Part shown: positions 51,547 through 61,237 of the stretch, one piece after another
How the letters are laid out: each line of letters begins with the position of its first letter
Numbering within the stretch: position 1 is the stretch's first letter
Assembly (NCBI RefSeq): GCF_002312815.1
Contig: NZ_NKQJ01000002.1
Coordinates: forward strand, 1-64,000
DNA: 64,000 bases
Direction: 5' to 3'
From: Agaribacterium haliotis
GTDB lineage: Bacteria; Pseudomonadota; Gammaproteobacteria; Pseudomonadales; Cellvibrionaceae
Made by a program: the position numbers and the translations under genes
The notes under the pieces: generated by a model
What the model saw: the letters and a program-made list of their open reading frames with translations, nothing else
Told to the model about the DNA's origin: nothing
Databases searched by the model: none

Positions 51547-53511
51547 TATATTGTCAAGCGCTTTTAGAATCAGTAGGAATTTCTTCTTCATTTTTAGTTT
51601 TTGTTTTTTCTCTCCCTGAATTTCTTCTAGAACTTGCTGCTCCAGATTTTTAAACGACGCAATATGCGCACCGCTCAAGCCCTTCGCTCGCGCCAGGCCT
51701 TGCACCTGTACAAAACCACTCGACACACTCTGTTCAGTTCTGTCACACATCCTATCCATAGATTGGTCAATTTCGTGCGCAAGTTTTTTGATCGAGTTGC
51801 TCGACTCATCAATCTGGCGGCGATAATGTTTTATTTTCTGCTCACTTTTCATTTTACCAAGCAACTTGTCGGTGGCCTTTATTATCTTCAAAACTTCTGT
51901 AACCGAATCTGGGTCTATCGCGCCGCTGGCGCTACTTAACTTGCCAGAAATATTTACGTGGTGAAATTTAACAACATTCTTTTCGAGACGAGCATCCACC
52001 TCGTCTAATTGCATATTGGTAATTAGAGTTTTTTCACGGTTGTTAATATGTTGTTCCGGGTCGATATCCAAGTTTCGCCCCTCACCCTTTACAATCAAAC
52101 CTACCTTCCACCCCAAGTCGTTGAGTGTCTGATAGGTAGACAAAGACACATCTTCCACTGAACTGGCATCTAAGCATTCAAGCATGTAGTTCATCAGGCT
52201 TTGATGTAACTGTTCACTGCGCTTATGGCTATCCGTTTCTTTCCTTAGGTGGTCAATGGTTTGCTCCATTTCTTTTAGACTCTGCTCGTGCAGAGGTTCT
52301 TTTTTTAACTCCTCAATTGACTGATTTTTCTGCTCTTTATACTTATTTCTCAAGCTCTCTAGCTCTTTTTCTAGTGTGTCAATACAGTTTTCGGCATCTT
52401 TGAGCTGGCTTTTCACCAATGATACGGCCGCCTGCTTTTGCTTATCTTCTTGCTCGAGCATGCGTTCATGATCGGTCTCCGATGCTGGCGCGTCGCGTTG
52501 ATCTTCGTTGCGAAGCTCCATGCGACTTAAGTTCTCTTCAAGATCCAAAATCAAGTTGCGTTGGTCTTTTATAATTGATCGCAAGCGGTTTATCTCGCGC
52601 TCACTTTCTTCTTGAATTTGCTCAGAGAGCTCGGCCAGTTCCTCGCCGACACCGCGCCCATCAAAGTGTTCACCCTCGCCAACACGAATATTATTGATAC
52701 GATCCTGGCCATCTTGAATACGGAAAAGCTGATGCTGACAGCGGTTCACACCATCTCTCATCTCATTGCTATTTCGCTGGAACTGATCGGCGGAGTCAAA
52801 GGCCAGTTGTTGATGCTGCAGCTGCTCAACTTTTGCTTCGGCATCCTCTAAAGATTGCTTAAGCCTTTTTAAGGCCGCATGACTGGCAACGGAGTAATCT
52901 CTATGCATGCTTGCACCTTGCATAATCTTTCGGTGCGATGCGCTGTTAAGCCGCTGATATAAACGATCTAATTTTTGGCTGTGCTCGGCAATTTTTCTCT
53001 TGTCGCTGTTACCACTGTGACAAGCTTGCTCAAATGCAGCCAAACCACTTAAAACTCGCTCGGCACTTGGGCTAACTGGGCTGCGAGAAACCAGTTCGCG
53101 AATATCTGCGACACGTTTAAGAAGATAAGTATCGTCTGCTTTTTTCGATCTGGATTCGGCTTGTGAAAAAATTTTAAGTAAAGCTTTTAACTTAATCGAC
53201 AACAGCTGCCAGTAAGCCTCGCTGTCTTCACCTCGATCAAGCGCCTTGGCCTCTATACTCAAGTAAGCCTCTCGAATGCGCGCGCACTGTTTATCTAATA
53301 AATATCGCTGATTGTTCTGATGTGCACTTTTGCTTTTTTGAGCCTGCTCCCTGCAATACTTTTGAACAAGGTTCGGCGCGTTTTTGTCAGCAATTTTTTT
53401 CCGGACCCGCCTGACACTGTGCTCAAAGATAAAGCGCAGATTAATCAGTATACTGAGCATCAGTAGCGCAAGTAAGATATACGCGAGATCGCTAGCCCCG
53501 GTCGCATTCAT
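51541..53511 (-). CDS. Membrane-anchored coiled-coil protein
   Basis: 656 residues, not recognised. One transmembrane helix near the N-terminus (about 8-28, LAYILLALLMLSILINLRFI) is followed by a basic stretch (RRVRKKIADK). Most of the rest is long coiled coil (about 195-440, many E/K/Q/L heptads such as LRSIIKDQRNLILDLEENLS). Near 445-545 lies a compact alpha/beta segment, LHQSLMNYMLECLDASSVED, then TYQTLNDLGWKVGLIVKGEGR, with the layout of a GAF-like domain, and a final helical part. It is 9 nt behind the LacI-type sensor gene, so the two work together; the protein may be a membrane scaffold or signalling adaptor. Confidence 0.65.
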   Translation of the reverse strand: MNATGASDLAYILLALLMLSILINLRFIFEHSVRRVRKKIADKNAPNLVQKYCREQAQKSKSAHQNNQRYLLDKQCARIREAYLSIEAKALDRGEDSEAYWQLLSIKLKALLKIFSQAESRSKKADDTYLLKRVADIRELVSRSPVSPSAERVLSGLAAFEQACHSGNSDKRKIAEHSQKLDRLYQRLNSASHRKIMQGASMHRDYSVASHAALKRLKQSLEDAEAKVEQLQHQQLAFDSADQFQRNSNEMRDGVNRCQHQLFRIQDGQDRINNIRVGEGEHFDGRGVGEELAELSEQIQEESEREINRLRSIIKDQRNLILDLEENLSRMELRNEDQRDAPASETDHERMLEQEDKQKQAAVSLVKSQLKDAENCIDTLEKELESLRNKYKEQKNQSIEELKKEPLHEQSLKEMEQTIDHLRKETDSHKRSEQLHQSLMNYMLECLDASSVEDVSLSTYQTLNDLGWKVGLIVKGEGRNLDIDPEQHINNREKTLITNMQLDEVDARLEKNVVKFHHVNISGKLSSASGAIDPDSVTEVLKIIKATDKLLGKMKSEQKIKHYRRQIDESSNSIKKLAHEIDQSMDRMCDRTEQSVSSGFVQVQGLARAKGLSGAHIASFKNLEQQVLEEIQGEKKQKLKMKKKFLLILKALDNIS

Positions 53512-53520
53512 GCCGCAAGC

Positions 53521-55179
53521 CTAGGTTGCCGGAGAAAGGCGAAGCAACGCAGCATCAACAGCAAGATCATATTTGCCCTCAATGGAATAACCGGCGTAAC
53601 TCTTATTTTTATGCAATAAACGTATTTTTATCTCAAACTCCTTTTCCTGAACCGCTAACAAGGCCTCACTGAGCGCGGCCTCGTCGTCGGGGTGTATCCT
53701 ATCGATCAGATCCATGTGCTGATAGATGTTTTGCTCTAGCTCTGAATTGAAACCCAGTAAATTTAACGCATCAATATTCCACCTTGCATCGTTGCTATCT
53801 GGTATCCAGGTAATGCTTCCAACGCCTGCGTCCTTCATTTTTGCCGCGCTTTGTACTTGCGGCGAACGTTTTTTATAAGCCCTCATGACCAGCTGCGTAA
53901 TAACAGCATCAATGTAATCACAAAAAGCAGAAAAACTACTTGGGCCTTCGCCAATGCGGCTATCACCATAGATGCTCAAGACCCTCCAGGGCTGCCCCTT
54001 AAGAAAAATGGGCACATGTATACAACTGTCATAGCGCTGATAATCAAGCTCACAAACAGGCGGAGGATAGGTTTCGGCTTCGCTTAGCGCTTCAAAGTCT
54101 TTGTTATCAAACTTCTGCACCGAGTGCGGACTAAAAACCTTGTTTACCCGAATAAATTCTTTACCCTCTTTATTTAACAAAAATCGGCCTAAACAGGCTT
54201 TTTGCATTTGCTTTTCAAACACCGGTTGCAGCATCATTAAATGATCTAAGCCACTATTAACGATCGATCGCGGCCACTCGTATAAATTAGTCAACACACT
54301 CTTCATATAGTTGGCATCGTGCAACTCAAGAAGCTCTGTGCTGGTGGCAAGGAAAGCGTTGCTCGCCTCCAAAAATTCTGAACTTGGCGTGATCAACTTC
54401 GGCTCCACCAGAAACTTGTGTTCACCTGCCCCCGCCTCCTGCTCACTTTCGAGCGCCCTAAGTGCCTGATAAGCAAAAAGGTGCAGGTTTAAATCAACCA
54501 TGGTGATATCCGGCTCTGTCACAGGAACCAATGAAATAGCTTCAAAACCCACCACATCTATGCGATCGAGATCTTGCCCTGCCTCTTTTAACTGGTGCCG
54601 AAAGCCGATGCTGGTCAAGGAGCTGGCACAGATAACCCCGGTGGCTTTGCAGCCTTTGGCGACATATTCAAGCGCTGCCTCATAGCCGCCTGAAAACAAG
54701 CTGTCACTAACTGAAAACACGCAATTTTCGTCATCACCAAGGGCATTAATTTCCTGCTGGTCACAATAGGCCTCGTAGCGTTTGCGCACATCGTAAAGGC
54801 TTAAATCACCAACAAAAGCGATGTGTGTATGACCTTTTTGCAGCAAAAAATTAAATGCCATTTCTACGCCGGCAACGTTATCACTGCCGACAACGGGAAT
54901 GGGCAAAGGGAAATAATCGTAAGAAATGGAGACGAGCTTTTTACCGCGTTCTAACAACGATTTGGCAAAGTCCGGGTGCACAGCATTGCGCACAACAACA
55001 ATACTATCGAGCTCATCAATGTGTAAATTCGAGCGAAACTTGCCAAAACCACCGGTTTTTATAATGCAGCAGCGATAGCCCTTAAGCAGCGCATACTGCT
55101 GCAGCTGGCAGACTAGCTCTCCATAAAAAAAGCCCTGTAAATAAGGGGTGTAGACGCCAAGGGTACGCTCGTGCGCCAT
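53521..55179 (-). CDS. LacI-type periplasmic-binding-like sensor with PAS end, no DNA-binding domain
   Basis: 552 residues from ATG 55179; an ATG four codons earlier is also possible. Residues about 1-270 are a LacI/periplasmic-binding-protein 1-like sensor: RTLGVYTPYLQGFFYGELV, VVGSDNVAGVEMAFNFLLQKGHTHIAFVGD (cited as GSDNVAGVEMA and GHTHIAFVGD), GVICASSLTSIGF and DVVGFEAISL. There is neither a LacI helix-turn-helix nor a signal peptide, so it is cytoplasmic. A GAF-like middle and a PAS-like C-terminus (ITWIPDSNDARWNIDALNLLGF, IDRIHPDDEAAL) follow. Proteins with this front end usually finish in kinase or GGDEF modules; here none is present. Confidence 0.7.
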   Translation of the reverse strand: MAHERTLGVYTPYLQGFFYGELVCQLQQYALLKGYRCCIIKTGGFGKFRSNLHIDELDSIVVVRNAVHPDFAKSLLERGKKLVSISYDYFPLPIPVVGSDNVAGVEMAFNFLLQKGHTHIAFVGDLSLYDVRKRYEAYCDQQEINALGDDENCVFSVSDSLFSGGYEAALEYVAKGCKATGVICASSLTSIGFRHQLKEAGQDLDRIDVVGFEAISLVPVTEPDITMVDLNLHLFAYQALRALESEQEAGAGEHKFLVEPKLITPSSEFLEASNAFLATSTELLELHDANYMKSVLTNLYEWPRSIVNSGLDHLMMLQPVFEKQMQKACLGRFLLNKEGKEFIRVNKVFSPHSVQKFDNKDFEALSEAETYPPPVCELDYQRYDSCIHVPIFLKGQPWRVLSIYGDSRIGEGPSSFSAFCDYIDAVITQLVMRAYKKRSPQVQSAAKMKDAGVGSITWIPDSNDARWNIDALNLLGFNSELEQNIYQHMDLIDRIHPDDEAALSEALLAVQEKEFEIKIRLLHKNKSYAGYSIEGKYDLAVDAALLRLSPAT

Positions 55180-55483
55180 AACAATGTCCACATTTTCCGT
55201 GTGTAATAGGCTCAGGATAGTACAAATGCAAGACGGTGATAAAAAACGAAATAACAGCAGCGCCGGGCTGCATCGTTTCAGAGCAACAAAAAAGAAATGA
55301 CGCTAAGGCTCAACAAAAGAAAAACGACACAAGTAGCTGGCGGCGGGCAAAAACTGGCGCCTAGAAGGCCTAAGTAAAACAGAATAAAGCAAACGTTCGA
55401 ATAATAACTTTAGGCTGGCGCAAGCCTTAACAGCGGCCAGCCTTTGAGCGCAGTACGAGACTGCGCCCACAAGCAAAGCGCAA
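55180..55483. other. Intergenic region, 304 nt, with two stem-loops behind efp
   Basis: No gene seen. Behind the efp stop on the minus strand are two possible stems: GCGCAGT (55448-55454) with ACTGCGC (55460-55466), and AGGCTGGC (55412-55419) with GCCAGCCT (55436-55443). Neither has a U-run, so they are only weak terminator candidates. The right-hand promoter for the LacI-type sensor must lie near 55200-55300. Confidence 0.4.
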
Positions 55484-56050
55484 TTATTTACCCGCGCGCC
55501 CCTGATACTCGCCAGTACGGGTATCGATGCGCAGCACTTCGCCGATGGAAATAAACAAAGGCACTTTGACAACAGCGCCGGTGCTCATGGTCGCAGGTTT
55601 AGTACCACCCTGAGCGGTATCGCCTTTTAGGCCCGGGTCGGTTTCAGTTACTTCGAGCTCAACAAAATTCGGTGGCGTGATCGACAGAGGCGAGCCGTTG
55701 TACAAGGTCACAACACACGTGTCCTGCTCTTTAAGCCACTTGGCATTGTCGCCAACCGCCTTTTCATCGGCCTGAAACTGCTCAAAAGTATCGGGTTCCA
55801 TAAAGTGCCAGAATTCACCGTCGTTGTAGAGATACTCCATGTCTCTATCCATTACGTCGGCGGCTTCAAGGCTCTCACCCGATTTAAAGGTGCGCTCCCA
55901 AACCCTGCCTGTTGCCAAGTTTTTCAAGCGCACACGGTTAAAGGCCTGGCCTTTACCCGGCTTGACGGTTTCATTCTCAAGGATGCTGCACGGATCGCCG
56001 TCGAGCATAACCTTAAGGCCATTCTTGAATTCGCTAGTAGAGTACGCCAT
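55484..56050 (-). CDS. efp: Translation elongation factor P
   Basis: 188 residues from ATG 56050. Three beta-barrel domains, with the modified loop [10 protein letters not shown]: Lys 33 is the site of (R)-beta-lysylation by EpmA. Further family parts: [33 protein letters not shown] and the C-terminal [17 protein letters not shown] relieves ribosome stalling at polyproline stretches. epmA and epmB lie in the same window but in separate transcription units. Confidence 0.96.
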   Translation of the reverse strand: MAYSTSEFKNGLKVMLDGDPCSILENETVKPGKGQAFNRVRLKNLATGRVWERTFKSGESLEAADVMDRDMEYLYNDGEFWHFMEPDTFEQFQADEKAVGDNAKWLKEQDTCVVTLYNGSPLSITPPNFVELEVTETDPGLKGDTAQGGTKPATMSTGAVVKVPLFISIGEVLRIDTRTGEYQGRAGK

Positions 56051-56157
56051 AGGGACCTCATCTGATACATATGGGCGGGCCAAAGCCGCCTTAAGAAAAA
56101 GGCGGCATCATACAACAACGGCGCCGAGAACAGAACGCCGCGCTCACTCAGGCGGGC

Positions 56158-58053
56158 CTAGCCCTGCTCATCGAGAATCTTCTCCATCTCATCCATAATC
56201 GCATTCATACGTGCCACCAGGGCGCGATACGGTGCAGGGGTTGCCATATCCATGCCGGTATTTTTCATCAGCTGGTAGGGGTAATCAGAGCCGCCAGCTT
56301 TAAGCATGTCGATAAACGCATCGCGGGTATCGATGTCGCCGGCGCCAATTTTCTCTGCCAAACCGGCCGCTGCGGCAATCGACGTTGCGTACTGGAAAAC
56401 ATAAAAATCGTAGTAAAAGTGTGGAATATAGGCCCACTCAATAGCGTAGAGATCATCGATTTCCATCACCCCCTGGTCGTGGCCGTGGTAGCGTTTGAGC
56501 AGCTCGAGGTAGATTTCACTGAAACGTGCACCGCTCATCGCCTTGCCCGCGGCAACTTCTTCGTTCACCTTCAACTCAAACTCGGCAAACATTGTCTGCC
56601 TAAAAAAGGTACCGCGCAGGCTTTCGAGACCGTTGCCAAGATAAAACAGTTTTTCCTCTGGGCTTTTTGCTTTGTTGACCATCAAATCCTGCAGCAGCAT
56701 CTCATTCATAATCGATGCTGTCTCGGCGATAAACGTTGAGTAGTCGGCCGTTTCCCAGGGCTGGCTAGCGTTGGCAAGCACGCTGTGCACGGCGTGACCG
56801 TACTCGTGCGCAAAGGTCGAGGCACTTTCGTAGTCATCGTTGTGATTGAGCAAAACATAAGGGTGAACGTCGTAAGCCGCACCAAACATATAGGCGCCGC
56901 TGCGCTTACCTGGCTGCGGATAGACATGCATCCAGCGCCCTTCAATGCCGGCATCGTAGCCTGCCAGATATTCAGAGCCGAGAGGCTTCAACGCTTCGCG
57001 GGTCAGGCTGATTGAACTTTCAATACCGAAGTCTTTATCGAGGCTGACCAACGGCGGATAAATATCGTAGTAACGCATCGGCCCTTCGATATTGAGCATA
57101 CGTTTGCGCAGTTCAAAATAGCGGTAGAGTGTAGGCAGGGCCGAATTGACCTCATCAACCAAGGTGCGATAGACCTGCTCGGGCATATTGTCGTTAAACA
57201 GAGCGCGCTGGACCGAGCTGTCGTAGTCGCGAACATCGGTTTCAAAAGCCAGGCTCTGCAGGTGACCACTGAGTACACTGCCGAGTGTTGCCTCGTAGTC
57301 TTTCCAGGTTGTCCAGAACTGATCAAACACTTTTGCGCGCAGCTCTCTGTCCTCGTTGCTGCGCAGCGCGCCATAGCCGGCTTGGCTCAAGATTTTTTTG
57401 TCGCCGTTGGGCAGTTCAATTTCCGGCCACGGCAGGTTGGCGTTGGCGAGTGTGCTGTAAATGCTCTGCGGCGCGGCTGAGACCTTGCCGCTTTTAGCTA
57501 AGACCTCTTCCACTTCCGCACTGCGGATATGCGGTGCCTGGCGCAGCGTATCAAACATACTGTGGCGGAACGGCTCGAGCCCGGGCTGCTCATCCATGTA
57601 TTTCTCAACTTTTGCCTGGCCGAGGCTCAAAAGTTCGGGGCTGTACCAACTCGTCGCTGCGCTGAGCTCACTCATTAACATACGCGCGAGTTGGCGGCGC
57701 TCGTCGTTTTCTGCAATGCGCGTATCTTCATCCGCTTTCAAGGTCGCATAGACCAGCAACTGCACGGCGCGCTTGTAGGCGGAACTAATCGCCTTGTTTG
57801 CCGTTAACATCGCCGAGCTGCCGTTAGCTAAACTGCCTTTGTAATTTTCAAGCTCCGCTATTGCCGCTTTTGTTGCACTGTAGTTTTCTTGCCAGTCTTC
57901 GGCGCTGCTGTAAAGATCACTCAAATCCCAAATATAACGAGCATCGACAGCTTGCTCGGTTTCAGCCGGCTGCTCTTGCTTGAGTTCACCGGAGCTACAG
58001 CCGAGTGCTAAAGCCACACAACAGGCCAGGGGTAAGATTTTAAATTTGTTCAT
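56158..58053 (-). CDS. M3 family oligoendopeptidase F-like lipoprotein
   Basis: 631 residues from ATG 58053 (AGGAAC upstream); the frame continues to 58326 but that part is not protein-like. The N-terminus is a lipoprotein signal with lipobox LGCS (Cys 19). The zinc motif HEYGH (about residues 415-419, in FAHEYGHAVHS) is followed by the third ligand helix ETASIMNEM. Other typical parts are YPQPGKRSGAYMFG and PYVLLNHNDDYES. It cleaves short peptides in the periplasm. Oligoendopeptidase F enzymes are normally cytoplasmic, but exported lipoprotein forms are known in marine Gammaproteobacteria. Confidence 0.92.
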   Translation of the reverse strand: MNKFKILPLACCVALALGCSSGELKQEQPAETEQAVDARYIWDLSDLYSSAEDWQENYSATKAAIAELENYKGSLANGSSAMLTANKAISSAYKRAVQLLVYATLKADEDTRIAENDERRQLARMLMSELSAATSWYSPELLSLGQAKVEKYMDEQPGLEPFRHSMFDTLRQAPHIRSAEVEEVLAKSGKVSAAPQSIYSTLANANLPWPEIELPNGDKKILSQAGYGALRSNEDRELRAKVFDQFWTTWKDYEATLGSVLSGHLQSLAFETDVRDYDSSVQRALFNDNMPEQVYRTLVDEVNSALPTLYRYFELRKRMLNIEGPMRYYDIYPPLVSLDKDFGIESSISLTREALKPLGSEYLAGYDAGIEGRWMHVYPQPGKRSGAYMFGAAYDVHPYVLLNHNDDYESASTFAHEYGHAVHSVLANASQPWETADYSTFIAETASIMNEMLLQDLMVNKAKSPEEKLFYLGNGLESLRGTFFRQTMFAEFELKVNEEVAAGKAMSGARFSEIYLELLKRYHGHDQGVMEIDDLYAIEWAYIPHFYYDFYVFQYATSIAAAAGLAEKIGAGDIDTRDAFIDMLKAGGSDYPYQLMKNTGMDMATPAPYRALVARMNAIMDEMEKILDEQG

Positions 58054-58278
58054 TTGTTGTTCCTTACATAAAAACAATAAGCCATTAAAACAATAAGCGT
58101 AAAAGTCAGCGGTATTGGCGCAAGCAGCAATCTTGGACACCAATCGACACCAGCTGCACAAAGGCAGCGACGAGACGGCAATAGCAAGTAGTACCGCAGT
58201 TTTAGCAGCAATACCAGCACAACGGATGCTAAGCGAGACAAGTACCGCTAAAATCTGCGTCCGCACGAGGCCCCGACA

Positions 58279-59286
58279 ATGAATGCAATACCGCAAATAC
58301 AACTGCATCCAGGCACTAGCTGGCAAGATGAACTCAAACAGCTTGTTAGCGACAGCAACGAGCTGTTTGAATTATTAGAGCTCGACCGAAGTTATTTGCC
58401 TGCCGCAAAACAAGCAGAGAAACTCTTTCCACTTCGCCTTACCCGCAGTTATCTATCGCGCATAAAAAAAGGCGATATCAACGACCCCTTGCTAAAACAA
58501 GTGCTGCCCCTGGCCGAGGAAAACGAAGCCCAGGCAAACTACGTCGACGACCCTCTGCAAGAGCGAGCCTTTAACCCGCTGCCAGGTCTTGTGCATAAAT
58601 ATCACAACCGCGTCTTGCTGATCACCACCAGCAGCTGTGCGATTAACTGCCGCTACTGCTTTCGCCGCAATTTTGCCTACAGTGAAAACCGCCTCGGTCA
58701 AAGCCAGTGGCAAGCCATACTTGACTACCTTAAAGATCATGACGAAGTAGACGAAGTTATCTTCAGTGGTGGCGAACCACTTTTGTTAACAAATGAACAA
58801 ATTCAGCAGCGTTTAGAGCAGCTCGCGGCTATTCCCCAACTGCACCGCGTGCGTTTTCACAGTCGCCTGCCCATCGTGCTGCCATCGCGTATCGATCAGA
58901 ATTTTTGCGCCACCTTGAACAGCACCCGCCTGCAATGCCTGGTTGTTGTGCACTGCAATCACAAACAAGAAATTGATGCATACGTTGCAGCAGCTTTTAG
59001 TGCATTGAGCCGGGCGGGCATAACCTGCTTAAACCAAGCCGTGTTATTAAGGGGGGTAAATGACAGCGCAAAAAGCCAAATAGAACTTAATCACAGCTTG
59101 TTTAAAAACAAAGTGTTACCCTACTACCTACACGTGCTCGACAAGGTGCGAGGTGGCGCGCACTTTGATATCGAGCTCAGTGACGCGCGAATTATTTATG
59201 AAAAAATGCGCGCCAGATTGCCCGGCTACCTGCTACCCAAACTGGTTAAAGATGAACCGGGACAGACTGCCAAAACACCACTGTGA
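58279..59286 (+). CDS. epmB: EF-P beta-lysylation protein EpmB (lysine 2,3-aminomutase-like)
   Basis: 335 residues. Radical SAM motif C120-x3-C124-x2-C127 in SSCAINCRYCFRRNFAY; further FSGGEPLLLTNEQ, the PLP-binding and C-terminal region LPYYLHVLDKVRGGAHF, and YEKMRARLPGYLLPKLVKD. It makes (R)-beta-lysine from lysine for EF-P modification by EpmA. It diverges from the M3 peptidase gene, with efp next to that one. Confidence 0.95.
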   Translation: MNAIPQIQLHPGTSWQDELKQLVSDSNELFELLELDRSYLPAAKQAEKLFPLRLTRSYLSRIKKGDINDPLLKQVLPLAEENEAQANYVDDPLQERAFNPLPGLVHKYHNRVLLITTSSCAINCRYCFRRNFAYSENRLGQSQWQAILDYLKDHDEVDEVIFSGGEPLLLTNEQIQQRLEQLAAIPQLHRVRFHSRLPIVLPSRIDQNFCATLNSTRLQCLVVVHCNHKQEIDAYVAAAFSALSRAGITCLNQAVLLRGVNDSAKSQIELNHSLFKNKVLPYYLHVLDKVRGGAHFDIELSDARIIYEKMRARLPGYLLPKLVKDEPGQTAKTPL

Positions 59287-59465
59287 ATTTTTTGTCGAGC
59301 AGCAAAGGGAATAAAACGAGCTAAAAACCTAATGGTTTTATGCAAATTTACGGCTTGGCAAACTTTATGCTGACACAAGCAGCGCAGCTATACTCACTAT
59401 AACAACACAAGCCCTCCCACTGAGGACGGCACTAACACTAGTAAAAAACGATAACGGACACACAG

Positions 59466-61145
59466 GTGCAAGCGCACGACCTGATGAAGTTAATTGCTCT
59501 GCCCGAGCAGAGCCTTAAAAAACTGAGCTTTTGTGCAAGCTACAAAGCCCAGCGGGTTGCCGACTGGGCCAGTTTGCTGCGCCCGACTCAGGTCGAAAAA
59601 ACAGGCGCCACGCTCTACGCCGCCCTGCCTGAAGTCAACCAGTTGCGCTGCACAGCTGCGGTGCGCTTTGAGATGCTCGAAGCGCTGCGCCCCTACGTGC
59701 AAAATACGATTTTTGGCCTCAGCAAAACCTTTGTCAATCAGCCTATGCCGCTCAGTGAAGCGGCGCAAAAAAGCGCGCTAATTGCCCAGAGCCTGCAAAA
59801 ATACATGGCCGATGGCTACTGCCTTGTTGTCCGCGACTTAGTTACTGCAAATAAAGTCAAAGCCAAACAAATCGAACTGCTGTGCTCCGCCTTGCACCGA
59901 GCCATCACCGGCTTTGGTTTAATTATGATGCGCGGCTTGCAAATCTATACCCCCGAGCCCGAAGGCCTGTGGTTAAACATGCACAGCCTGTTTCGCTGCG
60001 CCGATCTGTACGATTTGCTCGACGAACGTGTCAACGACCCGATTCAACGCAAAGGCAAGCTCAGCAGCATACAAAACTGTTATCTGCGCTCAGTACTGCT
60101 ATCGAGCTGTAAACCGATGCAGCTGCCGCAAAAAGACATTCCCACCCTGTACGATTATTTTGGCGAGTGGGCGGCGATGGTCAGCTTCCGCCTCGACCTC
60201 AGTGACGACCCGGAATGCTTTTTTTATCTGAACCTCGATAAAGACCTCGGCCCGATTTATGAAAACCGAATTGGCGACGATGAAAAACAGCAGTTGTTGG
60301 TTGAGCTCAACTTGCGCAGCTTGACCAATCAAATAGCCAAACAAGAAAGTGACGAAGACAGCGCCGGCCAAAGTGCCGGTTTAAAAATAGGCACGGACTT
60401 TAGCCCAGCGTTGCTGCAGCACCTGCTTAGCTGTTGGAGTGGCGTGAGCCAAAGACGCCACGAGCGCCGCGGCGCAAAACTGACGGCCGAAGTCGGCGTT
60501 GGCCTTAACGACTGCCACTACTTTTGCAACAACAATCAAGACTTCAACAGTTTTATCAGCGGCCAAAGTAGCGACGAAATCGACAGTAATATCGGCGGCT
60601 TTACCCCCGCGGATAGTTTTTCAAACAGCGAGCCCAAAAGCGCTGAGCGCCCGATCTACCGCCTGGAAATTCAAAATATCAGCCAGGGTGGTTACTGCTT
60701 AGTCTGGAAAGGCAGCTCCGAGCTCAAAATTCAGGCCGGAGAAGTTATTGTTCTGCGAGAATTCGGCAAACCCAGCTGGCAGCTCGGCGTTATTCGCTGG
60801 ATACGCCAGCGCCGCAGCAGCAGCCAATTTGGCTTACAGATATTGTCAGACAAAGCCGATGCTTACGGCATAGCCCAAACCTATGACATGGGCGGCTACT
60901 CAGACTATATGCGCGCCCTGCTGCTTCCGGCCGACAGTTTCAGCAAAACTGAAGCGAGCATGCTGACCGCCAGCGCCCCCTTTCGAGCTGGCGACAAAGT
61001 CAAACTGATCGATGGCGAAAAAACCTACAGTGGCAAACTCGAGAAATGCCTGTTTGCCACAAACAGTGTGCAGCAATTTAGCCTGCGCATTACGGAAAGC
61101 AAAAAGATCGACAAGCCCGCGAATGCGGGCTCAACCCGCTGGTAG
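59466..61145 (+). CDS. PilZ domain protein, upstream partner of FimX-like protein
   Basis: 559 residues from GTG 59466 (ATG 59484 also possible). The first 320 residues are helical and unrecognised. The PilZ part contains both c-di-GMP-binding motifs: RRHERRG (about residue 328) and NISQGGYC (about 402), but they are separated by about 70 residues rather than the usual 25-30, with an Asn/Ser-rich insertion (HYFCNNNQDFNSF and beyond). A beta-barrel with WQLGVIRWIRQR follows. It probably binds c-di-GMP and, with the FimX-like protein encoded 92 nt downstream, helps control type IV pili or surface motility. Confidence 0.75.
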   Translation: MQAHDLMKLIALPEQSLKKLSFCASYKAQRVADWASLLRPTQVEKTGATLYAALPEVNQLRCTAAVRFEMLEALRPYVQNTIFGLSKTFVNQPMPLSEAAQKSALIAQSLQKYMADGYCLVVRDLVTANKVKAKQIELLCSALHRAITGFGLIMMRGLQIYTPEPEGLWLNMHSLFRCADLYDLLDERVNDPIQRKGKLSSIQNCYLRSVLLSSCKPMQLPQKDIPTLYDYFGEWAAMVSFRLDLSDDPECFFYLNLDKDLGPIYENRIGDDEKQQLLVELNLRSLTNQIAKQESDEDSAGQSAGLKIGTDFSPALLQHLLSCWSGVSQRRHERRGAKLTAEVGVGLNDCHYFCNNNQDFNSFISGQSSDEIDSNIGGFTPADSFSNSEPKSAERPIYRLEIQNISQGGYCLVWKGSSELKIQAGEVIVLREFGKPSWQLGVIRWIRQRRSSSQFGLQILSDKADAYGIAQTYDMGGYSDYMRALLLPADSFSKTEASMLTASAPFRAGDKVKLIDGEKTYSGKLEKCLFATNSVQQFSLRITESKKIDKPANAGSTRW

Positions 61146-61237
61146 ACTAGTCTCAAGAAATTGATCCTGCGACTACCAGTAATAATGCATTAAACTAGCG
61201 AGCCCAATTTGGCTCCAACAAGCGAATTAAAGCAAAC

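Noticed and set aside
58054-58326. N-terminal extension of the M3 peptidase frame
   Set aside because: A proper lipoprotein signal and ribosome binding site are found at ATG 58053; the extension is Cys- and Leu-rich noise.
61114-61131. Stem-loop AGCCCGC/GCGGGCT at the end of the PilZ gene
   Set aside because: It lies within the coding region, before the stop, and has no U-run; not called a terminator.
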